From an uncultured bacterium (GTDB taxonomy: Bacteria; Eisenbacteria; RBG-16-71-46; CAIMUX01), in contig CAMPIC010000047.1 of NCBI GenBank assembly GCA_946886185.1, positions 1-10,891 on the forward strand: DNA of 10,891 nucleotides, written 5' to 3'. Positions 1-6,759 of this stretch are shown here, in pieces. Numbering within the stretch: position 1 is the stretch's first letter; each line of letters begins with the position of its first letter. The notes beneath the pieces are model-generated. The model saw only the letters and a program-made list of their open reading frames with translations. It searched no databases and had not been told where the DNA came from. The position numbers and the translations under genes are program-made.

Positions 1-30
1 TACCAACGGCGGTTAGAGGACGGTCAAGGC

Positions 31-720
31 TTGTTTTCCGGGCTTCGAAACTGGATCGCGACGTCGACGCTCCTGCACGTGCTCGCGGCGGTGGCGATCG
101 GATTCCTCGCGCGCGAGCGATTCCATCCGCCCGAGAAGCTGGAGGTGATCCCGGTCCAGCTCGTCTCGATGCCCGCCCCTCCCGTGCGGCAATCTGTCCC
201 TGAGCCTCCCAAGCCGCAGCCGAAGGAGGTCGTGATTCCGGATCCTCTGGAGAAACCTCCTCCGAAGAAGGAACCGGAGAAACCTCCCGAACCGGAAGTG
301 AAGCCGGTGGAGAAGAAGTCGGAGCCGGAGCCCGAGGCCACCGAAAAGGTCGGCAAGGTGGACGCGCCTCCGACTCCGGTGGTGAGCGATCGCCCCACTA
401 TCGACTCCGAGATTCCGGTGCAGGTGGAACTGGAGGGACCCCCATTCGAGTATCCGTATTACATCCAGGCCATCCGTGAGAAGATCGCGTCCAACTGGGA
501 TGTTCCCGAGGCCATGGACGGCGTCGCGGCGCGGGTGCGATTTCGTATCGAGCGAAACGGGAAAGTGGTCGATGCGGAGATCGTCGAATCCTCCGGCAAT
601 CCGCTTTTCGACAACTCGGCGCTGCGCGCCCTGCTCAAGGCTTCGCCGCTTCCGCCGTTGCCGCGCAAGTATCCGCAGGATTGGCTTGGCGTAGGGCTGC
701 AGTTCATCTATCAGGAGTGA
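31..720 (+). CDS. tolA: TolA/TonB-family energy-transducing protein of the Tol-Pal system
   Basis: 229 residues from a TTG start preceded by AGAGGA (15-20) at about 10 nt. The product should span the periplasm from the inner membrane and pass proton-motive energy from TolQR to TolB/Pal. Seen: a single membrane segment at about residues 9-27 carrying the S-x3-H pattern (S12, H16) typical of TolA/TonB anchors. A linker very rich in Pro, Glu and Lys follows (about 45-125). A TonB/TolA C-terminal domain runs from about 138 to the end, with an ExVESSGNPLFDNSALRAL-like core. The frame is open to the window edge, so a start further left cannot be excluded, but the anchor sits where it should with TTG-31. 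The linker is TonB-like rather than the long Ala-rich helix of enterobacterial TolA. The TolA assignment therefore rests mainly on tolB, pal and cpoB following directly. Confidence 0.85.
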   Translation: MFSGLRNWIATSTLLHVLAAVAIGFLARERFHPPEKLEVIPVQLVSMPAPPVRQSVPEPPKPQPKEVVIPDPLEKPPPKKEPEKPPEPEVKPVEKKSEPEPEATEKVGKVDAPPTPVVSDRPTIDSEIPVQVELEGPPFEYPYYIQAIREKIASNWDVPEAMDGVAARVRFRIERNGKVVDAEIVESSGNPLFDNSALRALLKASPLPPLPRKYPQDWLGVGLQFIYQE

Positions 721-778
721 GCATCGCAACGAACGAAGACTGGAGCAGGAGCACTCGCGGGCCGCGGCGAGCTTTGTC

Positions 779-783
779 AGGAG
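779..783 (+). promoter_or_regulatory. Ribosome binding site AGGAG that decides the tolB start
   Basis: AGGAG lies 5 nt before GTG-789 and favours that codon. The open frame reaches back to an ATG at 681 inside tolA, but that ATG would place about 50 residues in front of the signal peptide. A second GTG at 825 would give a more standard 29-residue signal peptide but has only AAGGA (808-812) at a loose 12-nt spacing. Confidence 0.5.
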
Positions 784-788
784 TGAAC

Positions 789-2186
789 GTGAGGCTGATA
801 TACGGACAAGGAAGTCCAGGAAGTGTGGAATGTTGCCACACGTTCCTCCGGAGCGCTCTCTTCCTCGGCGCGGCGCTCGCATTTCTGTCCGTTGGCTCCG
901 GCGCGTTCGCGCAGCAACAACCGACTCCGCAGGATCCAAGTCGGCAAGGGGACGAGGGCGCCTCGATGCCCCGGACCGTAGAAGTGCCCGCGATCATCGG
1001 CGGACAGATCTCGAAGATACCGGTCCTGATACGCGACTTTACCTATTCGGGAGCGGAGCGCCGGCTCCTCACCACGGGCGAGGCATGTGAGGACATCCTC
1101 GAGCAGGACCTGATCTTCAGCGACTATCTCGATGTACGCCGGGAAGGGGTCCGCCAATTCAGCTCCGCGGAGTCGCAGCGACCGCCCCAGGCGATCGTCG
1201 CGGGAGAGGTGAGCCGGTCGTTCGGCAAGGTCACTCTTCACGGGAGGCTCATCGACGCCTCTTCCGGCGAGCTGATCTTCGAGGACGAATACGATCTCGA
1301 CGAGCCCCCGGATCGCTGGACGATCCATGCCTTCGCGGACGACGTCGTCCTTTATCTGACGGGGGAGCGGGGCGTCGCGCGCACGCGCATCGCGTTCGTG
1401 GGGGACGCTACGAAATCGAAGGAGATTTACCTGGTCGACTACGACGGAGCGCGCCTCTCGCGGGTCACCAGCCTCAACACCATCACGATATCGCCGACCT
1501 GGTCCCCGGACGGAAAACAGCTCGCGTTCATGACCTATGCGAGCGGAAATCCGGATCTGGTGCGGGTGCAGCTCGGCCAGCAGCAGGTGATCGCGGTTTC
1601 GGCGCGCCCGGGAATCAACTCTGCTCCCGCCTGGCATCCCAACGGTCAGCGCATCGCCGCCGCGCTCTCCTTCGAAGGGAACTCCGAGATCTACACCATG
1701 GATGTCTCGGGCAAGAACCTCCAGAGGATCACGTTCGCCGAGAACTCGATCGAGACCTCGCCGACCTTTTCGCCCACCGGCTCGCAGATGGCGTTCGTCT
1801 CTGACCGGACGGGGCAGACCCAGATCTACATCATGGACGTCGACGGAGCCAATACCCGGCGGCTGACGCACCTGAACGGTATGTGTGATTCCCCGCATTG
1901 GTCGCGCGGCGGGGACTGGATAGTGTTCGTGGCGCGCATCGACCGGACGTTCGACATCTTCCGGGTTCGGCCGAATGGCGCGGATTTGACGCGTCTGACG
2001 GCCGATTCTGGAAATTACGAAAATCCGCGTTGGGCGCCCGACAGCCGTCACATCGTGTATGCCCAACGCAGCGAAGGGAGCCGTAATTTGTTCGTGATGG
2101 CGGCGGATGGTAGCGGGAAACGCCGGTTGACGTGGTCTTCCGGTGATCAATACAATCCGGCGTGGTCTCCTCCGTTGGACGAGTAA
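789..2186 (+). CDS. tolB: Tol-Pal system periplasmic beta-propeller protein TolB
   Basis: 465 residues from GTG-789 (453 from GTG-825). TolB is a soluble periplasmic protein that switches between Pal and TolA/OM-protein partners and so controls Pal mobility. Seen: a signal peptide with a hydrophobic core ending in GSGAFA|QQQ near residue 41. An N-terminal alpha/beta domain follows, with the typical [16 protein letters not shown] and [25 protein letters not shown] segments. A six-bladed propeller then shows repeated signatures [50 protein letters not shown] and a last WSP closing the ring. The length is near the family norm (about 430) plus a long leader. It sits 68 nt after tolA and 47 nt before pal, in the canonical order. 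No frameshift or missing blade was seen. Only the start codon is uncertain. Confidence 0.95.
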   Translation: MRLIYGQGSPGSVECCHTFLRSALFLGAALAFLSVGSGAFAQQQPTPQDPSRQGDEGASMPRTVEVPAIIGGQISKIPVLIRDFTYSGAERRLLTTGEACEDILEQDLIFSDYLDVRREGVRQFSSAESQRPPQAIVAGEVSRSFGKVTLHGRLIDASSGELIFEDEYDLDEPPDRWTIHAFADDVVLYLTGERGVARTRIAFVGDATKSKEIYLVDYDGARLSRVTSLNTITISPTWSPDGKQLAFMTYASGNPDLVRVQLGQQQVIAVSARPGINSAPAWHPNGQRIAAALSFEGNSEIYTMDVSGKNLQRITFAENSIETSPTFSPTGSQMAFVSDRTGQTQIYIMDVDGANTRRLTHLNGMCDSPHWSRGGDWIVFVARIDRTFDIFRVRPNGADLTRLTADSGNYENPRWAPDSRHIVYAQRSEGSRNLFVMAADGSGKRRLTWSSGDQYNPAWSPPLDE

Positions 2187-2233
2187 CTTCGTTCGAGCGA
2201 GAGTTCAAGTACGAAAGGAGCCTTGGAAAAACG

Positions 2234-2743
2234 ATGAAGGTCCTGCAGATAACCCGTATGGCGGTCCTGGTCGGAGTCGCGTCGCTCGCGCTTTCGGCGT
2301 GTAGCAAGAAGACGGCGCCGCCTCCGTCGATGGACACCACTACGCCCCCCACGCAGACCGGATCGAGTGATCCAGGGAGCACGACGACCGACACTGGCTC
2401 TCAGGAGATTCGGCCGTCGGAGCTTCAAGACATCTTCTTCGAGTACGATCAGTCCTCTTTGCGTTCGGATGCGCGACGGGTGCTTGACGGCAATGCGGAA
2501 GTGCTCAAGGCTTCGGCGGGTGGAGTCGTGACTCTCGAAGGTCACTGCGACGAGCGTGGCACGGTCGAGTACAACATCGCGCTCGGGGAGCGCCGTGCGC
2601 GCGAAGCGAAGAACTATCTGGTCAACCTCGGGGTACCTGATTCGCAGTTGCGCACCATCTCCTACGGAGAGGAGCGACCGTTCGATCCGGGACACGACGA
2701 GGCGGCGTGGAGTCAGAACCGCCGGGTCCATTTCCAGAGATAG
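2234..2743 (+). CDS. pal: Peptidoglycan-associated outer-membrane lipoprotein Pal
   Basis: 169 residues from ATG-2234, with AAGGAG (2215-2220) at a rather long 13 nt spacing. Pal anchors the outer membrane to peptidoglycan and is the end target of the Tol motor. Seen: a lipoprotein signal ending in the lipobox LSAC with Cys23. Ser follows the Cys, not Asp, which agrees with outer-membrane sorting under the Lol rule. A Thr/Ser/Pro-rich tether (about 27-55) leads into an OmpA-like domain to the C-terminus. This domain shows the [10 protein letters not shown] segment, [20 protein letters not shown] and SQNRRV, which include the conserved Asp and Arg used to hold diaminopimelate in the cell wall. 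The frame is open upstream to about 2162, overlapping the end of tolB, but the signal peptide fixes the start at 2234. Confidence 0.95.
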   Translation: MKVLQITRMAVLVGVASLALSACSKKTAPPPSMDTTTPPTQTGSSDPGSTTTDTGSQEIRPSELQDIFFEYDQSSLRSDARRVLDGNAEVLKASAGGVVTLEGHCDERGTVEYNIALGERRAREAKNYLVNLGVPDSQLRTISYGEERPFDPGHDEAAWSQNRRVHFQR

Positions 2744-2797
2744 CGTTCGAGGATCCGGCGTCCGCGGGTTTCCTCGTGGACTCCGGATCATCCATCT

Positions 2798-3757
2798 ATG
2801 ACATCAATCTCCAAAATGGGAAAGTTGTACGCCGGCCTGTGTGTATCGGCCGTCGCGTTCGTCCTGCCCGGTTGTTACGGCAAACAGACTCTCCGGCAGC
2901 CGATCACGATCGAAGAGATCGCGACGGACGTCTCGGAGATCCGCGCCAGCCAGATCGAGCTTTCCGCCGACGTGCGCGAAATGGAACAGAAGCTCGTCGC
3001 GCAGGCGGAAGTGATCCAGAAGCTCCAAACGGAGAACCAGTATCTCTATCAGGAGCTCGACGCCAAGCTCACGTCGATCGACTCCAAGCTCCAGGATGCG
3101 GTTTCCCGCTCCACGGGCATGAGCAGCTCGGGCCCGTATTGGTCCGGCTCGGCTCCCGACGCCAATCGCTCTCCTTACGCCGATCCCGGACGACCCGGTT
3201 ACGCGGATCCAAGCGATAGCGGCCGCTCCGATCCCGGTCGCTCTCCCTACACCGAGAGCACGCCTGGTGCATCCGGAGAGGCGGACTGGGGCGATGCGGA
3301 GTCGGGCGAATCCGATCGGGCTTCCGAGTCGGCAGGGGATCGCTCGCTCGCCTCCGAGGATTTGGCGGGGCTTCCTCCCGAAACGCAGGCCAAGCGGGTC
3401 TACGAGCAGGCCTATCTCGATCTGACCCGGGGCAATTACTCGCTCGCGATCCTGGGCTTCGCGGAGTATCTAAAGCGCGCCGAAGGATCCGATCTCGCGG
3501 ATAATGCCCAGTACTGGATCGCCGAATCGTACTACGCGCAGGGAGACTATCGGCAGGCGGTGGTCGAGTTCCAGAAGGTGGTCGACCGCTACGCGCAGGG
3601 TGACAAGGTCGCGGGCGCGCTGCTCAAGATCGGATTCTCCGAGATCCATCTCGGCGAAAGCGACGATGCTCGCGCCGCTCTCGAGGAGGTCGTCCGGCGG
3701 TTCCCGAACGGCGAAGAGGCCAAGCTCGCACGGGATAAGCTCCGCTCCATCGAGTGA
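2798..3757 (+). CDS. cpoB: CpoB/YbgF-like Tol-Pal cell-division coordinator, probably a lipoprotein
   Basis: 319 residues. In the family, CpoB links Tol-Pal with peptidoglycan synthesis (PBP1B) during constriction. Seen: an N-terminal export signal with the possible lipobox LPGC at Cys26. A Glu/Gln/Lys-rich coiled-coil segment (about 35-95) corresponds to the YbgF trimerisation helix. A low-complexity Ser/Pro/Asp/Gly linker (about 100-188) contains repeated RSPY and YADP units. A tetratricopeptide domain from about 198 to the end has the RVYEQAYLDLTRGNYSLAI, YWIAESYYAQGDYRQAV and GFSEIHLGESDDARAAL helices. ATG-2798 has little Shine-Dalgarno signal, and ATG-2816 (Met7) is an alternative that leaves the signal intact. 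The linker is long for the family. Lipidation would differ from the soluble E. coli protein. The position directly after pal is canonical. Confidence 0.88.
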   Translation: MTSISKMGKLYAGLCVSAVAFVLPGCYGKQTLRQPITIEEIATDVSEIRASQIELSADVREMEQKLVAQAEVIQKLQTENQYLYQELDAKLTSIDSKLQDAVSRSTGMSSSGPYWSGSAPDANRSPYADPGRPGYADPSDSGRSDPGRSPYTESTPGASGEADWGDAESGESDRASESAGDRSLASEDLAGLPPETQAKRVYEQAYLDLTRGNYSLAILGFAEYLKRAEGSDLADNAQYWIAESYYAQGDYRQAVVEFQKVVDRYAQGDKVAGALLKIGFSEIHLGESDDARAALEEVVRRFPNGEEAKLARDKLRSIE

Positions 3758-3760
3758 CGC

Positions 3761-4978
3761 TTGCGCGGTCGCTCCGTCATCCCCCGAATCAACCTGTCCT
3801 GCTTTCTCTACGACGGATCGTTCTATGTCGTGATGACGGTGGTCGCGCTGCGCGCGATCGAGCTGCAGGCTTCGCCGATCCAGCTCGGACTGCTCCCTGT
3901 GCTCTCCTCCGGCTCGTACGTGGTCGCGGCGCTCATCCTGGGGCGGCTTTCCGATCGTTGGCCGCGTTTCACTATGGCCCGCTTCGGCGCGACGGTGCGC
4001 GCAGCCGCCATCCTCGGGGTGATCGGCGCGAACGACCCGGTCGCGCTCCTCTGCTGGATGCCGATCCTGGGCGCGTCGAACGGATTCTTCTGGCCCGGAC
4101 TGCAGTCGGTACTCGGGGCCCTTTCGGCGCAGGACGGGCTCAGCCGTGTGTTGGGCAGCTTCAACGTCTCGTGGTCGTCGGGGAAGATGCTCGGGTTCTT
4201 CCTCGGCGGATTCTTCCTGGATCGCGTGGGCCATGCTCCGGTACTGGTCGCGGCCGCGACGGTGACGTTCCTGATCGTCCTCGTGTTGCCTTTGCGGGAG
4301 GTGCCGCATTCGCATGGGCATCCGCACGCGGAGGATGGGGAGTTGCGCATCCATGGCCTCGCGCCGGCGACCGACTCCGAACGCGAGCGGATCGCGGTGT
4401 GGTCGACCTGGCGGCAACTCGGCTGGGCGGCCAATTTCCTGCTGTTCGGGCTCGGCGCGACCCTCAACTTTCACTATCCGAAGTATCTCGATGAGCACGG
4501 GCTGGGAGGCGGCGCGATCTTCGGAACCTTCCTGGGAGTCGTCTACCTCTCGCAAACGCTCTTCTTCGTGCTGGCCGGTATGTGGCACCGGTGGCCGTTC
4601 CGCCTCGCCCCTCTCGTGATGACCCAGCTGGGATGCGCGGTCGGGATCGCGGCGCTGCTCTGGCTGCGCAGCCCGGTCGCGATCTGGGCGGTGGCGCCGC
4701 TGGTCGGGATCGGTCTCGGGTTCGCCTATGCGAGCAGCATCTTCTACTCGCTCCACGGGGTGTCGCAGCGCGGGCACAGCACCGGGATCCACGAGGCACT
4801 CCTGGGAAGCGGCAGTTTCCTCCTGCCGTTCCTGGCCGGCTTGCTCATCGATCTCTCCGGGAGCCTCTCCGCTCCGTACATCCTTTTGGTGGGAGCGCTC
4901 GTCTCTTTGATCGGATTCGAAGCTTGGAGAGTCGGAACCCTTTCCGGTGCTACTCTCGCCCGATTGCGTACGCGGTAA
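3761..4978 (+). CDS. Major facilitator superfamily (MFS) transporter, substrate unknown
   Basis: 405 residues from TTG-3761. It is a predicted inner-membrane permease, with two six-helix halves suggested by the run of hydrophobic segments. Seen: first helix at about residues 12-34, then the cytoplasmic loop motif A, GRLSDRWPR (61-69), diagnostic for MFS. The central loop (about 180-212) is charged and begins with a histidine cluster HSHGHPH (183-189). The second half resumes with WRQLGWAANFLLFGLG and ends in LARLRTR. The start must be at or near 3761: the in-frame TGA of cpoB is at 3755-3757 and the first helix begins shortly after. No other ATG, GTG or TTG occurs in frame before GTG-3830, which would delete that helix. 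No clear ribosome binding site was seen, so coupling to cpoB translation is likely. The substrate cannot be called. The His cluster makes a metal or cation worth considering, no more than that. Confidence 0.82.
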   Translation: MRGRSVIPRINLSCFLYDGSFYVVMTVVALRAIELQASPIQLGLLPVLSSGSYVVAALILGRLSDRWPRFTMARFGATVRAAAILGVIGANDPVALLCWMPILGASNGFFWPGLQSVLGALSAQDGLSRVLGSFNVSWSSGKMLGFFLGGFFLDRVGHAPVLVAAATVTFLIVLVLPLREVPHSHGHPHAEDGELRIHGLAPATDSERERIAVWSTWRQLGWAANFLLFGLGATLNFHYPKYLDEHGLGGGAIFGTFLGVVYLSQTLFFVLAGMWHRWPFRLAPLVMTQLGCAVGIAALLWLRSPVAIWAVAPLVGIGLGFAYASSIFYSLHGVSQRGHSTGIHEALLGSGSFLLPFLAGLLIDLSGSLSAPYILLVGALVSLIGFEAWRVGTLSGATLARLRTR

Positions 4979-5033
4979 GCCGGGTGGGAACCGGGTGAGG
5001 GTGCCCGTTCGGTGTCGTCGGATCACGTTCTCC

Positions 5034-5039
5034 GGAGGA
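5034..5039 (+). promoter_or_regulatory. Strong ribosome binding site GGAGGA of the first M16 gene
   Basis: GGAGGA sits 9 nt before ATG-5049 and picks that start over in-frame codons further up, which overlap the end of the transporter gene. It is one of the best Shine-Dalgarno matches in the window. This hints that the M16 genes are translated more independently than the Tol genes before them. Confidence 0.75.
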
Positions 5040-5048
5040 TCGTCGCCA

Positions 5049-6536
5049 ATGCGATCACGCATCGTCCTGTCTCTCGCTCTGTCGTTCTGCCTGGCGGGCC
5101 CGGCTCGGTCCTCCTTCGAGGATCTGGAGTCGCGCGTGGTCGAGTTCACGCTCGACAACGGGCTCACGTTCCTGGTGCTGGAGCGCCATGACGCGCCGGT
5201 CTTCTCGTTCCGGACCTTCGTCGATGCCGGCGGAGTGGATGAGGTGCCCGGCATCACCGGGATTGCTCACATGTTCGAGCACATGGCGTTCAAGGGGACG
5301 CAGACGGTCGGGACGACCGACGCGAAAGCGGAAGCGGCCGCGCTCGATCGAGTGGATGCGGCCTGGGATGCCTTGGCCGCCGAGCAGGAGAAGGGGTACG
5401 CCGCCGATTCGACGCGTTTGCAGACGCTCGAAGCGGAGTTCGTGGCGGCTCAGGAAGCGGCCACGCAGTATGTCGTGACCAACGACTTCGGCAAGATCCT
5501 CGAAGAGAACGGCGTGCGCGGGCTCAATGCCTCCACCGGGGTCGACTTCACCTGGTACTACTATTCGCTTCCCTCGAATCGGATCGAGCTGTGGGCGCGC
5601 TTGGAAGGGGATCGTCTGGTCAGTCCGGTCCTCCGCGAGTTTTACACCGAGCGCGACGTGGTCATCGAAGAGCGTCGCTTCGGCGAATCGAGCCCGGTCG
5701 GGCGCCTCATCGACCGGATGCTTGCCACCGCATTCCTTGCTCATCCGTACGGTCACGGCGTCATCGGATACGCCTCCGACTTGAACAAGATCACACGCCG
5801 GGACGCCGAAGAGTTCTTCAAGAAGTACTACGTCGCCTCGAACATGACCGTGGTCGTGGTGGGCGACGTGGACGCGGGCGAGGTGCGTGAGCTCGCCCAA
5901 AAATACTTCTCGGCCGTTCCGGCAGGCCCCAAGCCGGCGCCGGTACGCACCGAGGAGCCGCCGCACGAAGAGATGTTGCGCGTGATCCGGGAAGAGGATT
6001 CCCAGCCCACCGTGGGGATGGCATTCATGATCCCGGGCCGGTTCCATCCGAAGTGGCACGCGTACGAGCTAACCGGCGAGATTCTGGCCTCCGGTCGTTC
6101 GAGCCGGCTGTATACGCGCCTCGTCAAGGAAGAGCAGACCTGCAGCCAGGTGTTCGGCGGGACTGGGTTTCCCGGGTCCAAGTATCCCAACAGCTTGATC
6201 CTCGCTGGATTCGTCAGTTCCGACGCGAATCCGGACGAAGTCGAGGAGGCGATGTTCGACGAGACCGCCCGTCTGGCGGAAACCGGGCCGACTCCGGAGG
6301 AGTTGGAGAAAGCGAAGCGGCTCATGCGCTCCAATTTCATTCGCGGGCTGACTTCCAACGAAGGGTTGGCGGGACAGCTGGCCGTGTATCACGGAATGAT
6401 GGGCGATTGGCGTCTCCTCTTCCGCGAGATGGAGATGATGGAAGCGGTCACGACCGCGGACGTCCAGGAAGCGGCCAAGGACGTGCTCCGGCGCAACAAC
6501 AGCGTGGTGGGTGTCATTCGCAAGCCCGCCAACTGA
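5049..6536 (+). CDS. M16 (insulinase-type) zinc peptidase, catalytic subunit, exported
   Basis: 495 residues. Seen: a signal peptide (about 1-20, ending LAGPARSS). An M16 N-terminal domain carries the inverted zinc motif H-M-F-E-H at 74-78. The distal zinc-ligand segment is ERDVVIEERR, with Glu208 as the probable third ligand. An M16 C-terminal domain lies at about 225-420, followed by a final stretch with KRLMRSNFIRGL. The gap between HxxEH and the distal Glu is about 130 residues against about 75 in classic members. The extra part is a charged, Ala/Glu-rich, probably helical insert at about 90-145. In the C-terminal domain the Arg/Tyr pair of active single-chain or partner subunits is replaced (LVKEEQTCSQ, about 355-364). 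This suggests the enzyme needs the next gene's product to complete substrate binding. The specificity is unknown. It likely works in the periplasm or at the outer membrane. Confidence 0.9.
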   Translation: MRSRIVLSLALSFCLAGPARSSFEDLESRVVEFTLDNGLTFLVLERHDAPVFSFRTFVDAGGVDEVPGITGIAHMFEHMAFKGTQTVGTTDAKAEAAALDRVDAAWDALAAEQEKGYAADSTRLQTLEAEFVAAQEAATQYVVTNDFGKILEENGVRGLNASTGVDFTWYYYSLPSNRIELWARLEGDRLVSPVLREFYTERDVVIEERRFGESSPVGRLIDRMLATAFLAHPYGHGVIGYASDLNKITRRDAEEFFKKYYVASNMTVVVVGDVDAGEVRELAQKYFSAVPAGPKPAPVRTEEPPHEEMLRVIREEDSQPTVGMAFMIPGRFHPKWHAYELTGEILASGRSSRLYTRLVKEEQTCSQVFGGTGFPGSKYPNSLILAGFVSSDANPDEVEEAMFDETARLAETGPTPEELEKAKRLMRSNFIRGLTSNEGLAGQLAVYHGMMGDWRLLFREMEMMEAVTTADVQEAAKDVLRRNNSVVGVIRKPAN

Positions 6537-6745
6537 CGGCGGTCGCACCGGGAGGTTCTGATCGATGGACGCGATGACGGCGGGCGCGACCGGGGGCCGA
6601 GGGAGTATGGAAGGGCTGACGGTTGTATCGGTTCTGGCCGGGGACGGAAGCGCCGTCGGCAGTCGCGATGGGAAGACTCGGGATGGAAATGGCTGTCGAC
6701 CGTTGGCCGAGGCGGCGGGGGAAGAGTCGAGGATGAAGAGAATCC

Positions 6746-6751
6746 GAGGAG
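6746..6751 (+). promoter_or_regulatory. Ribosome binding site GAGGAG for the second M16 gene
   Basis: GAGGAG is 8 nt before ATG-6760, the codon that begins directly with a signal peptide. A rival start exists at ATG-6565 with GGAGG (6551-6555) 9 nt ahead, but it would bury the signal peptide behind 65 residues. ATG-6733 has only a weak site. Confidence 0.6.
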
Positions 6752-6759
6752 ATCGAAGC

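Noticed and set aside
1..16. A possible end of an upstream gene (tolR) reading T-N-G-G-stop in the frame starting at base 2.
   Set aside because: Four codons cannot identify a gene. tolR is expected here from the operon order, but the sequence itself does not prove it.
777..2150. A 457-codon open frame on the minus strand opposite tolB.
   Set aside because: Arg/Asp-rich low-information product without recognisable motifs; a shadow of the tolB coding frame.
2707..3219. A plus-strand 170-codon frame overlapping the end of pal and the start of cpoB.
   Set aside because: Arg/Pro-rich out-of-frame translation of cpoB, whose own frame has a signal peptide, coiled coil and TPR helices.
4979..5048. 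A possible terminator or promoter in the 70-nt gap between the MFS and M16 genes, with a repeated CCGGGTG.
   Set aside because: No stem followed by a T-run and no convincing -35/-10 pair; the repeat is short and expected in GC-rich DNA.
3470..5257. A 595-codon open frame on the minus strand opposite the end of cpoB, the MFS gene and the start of the M16 gene.
   Set aside because: Its product is a featureless Arg/Glu/Pro/His-rich string with no domain, and it lies exactly opposite well-supported genes. In GC-rich DNA such antisense frames stay open by codon bias.
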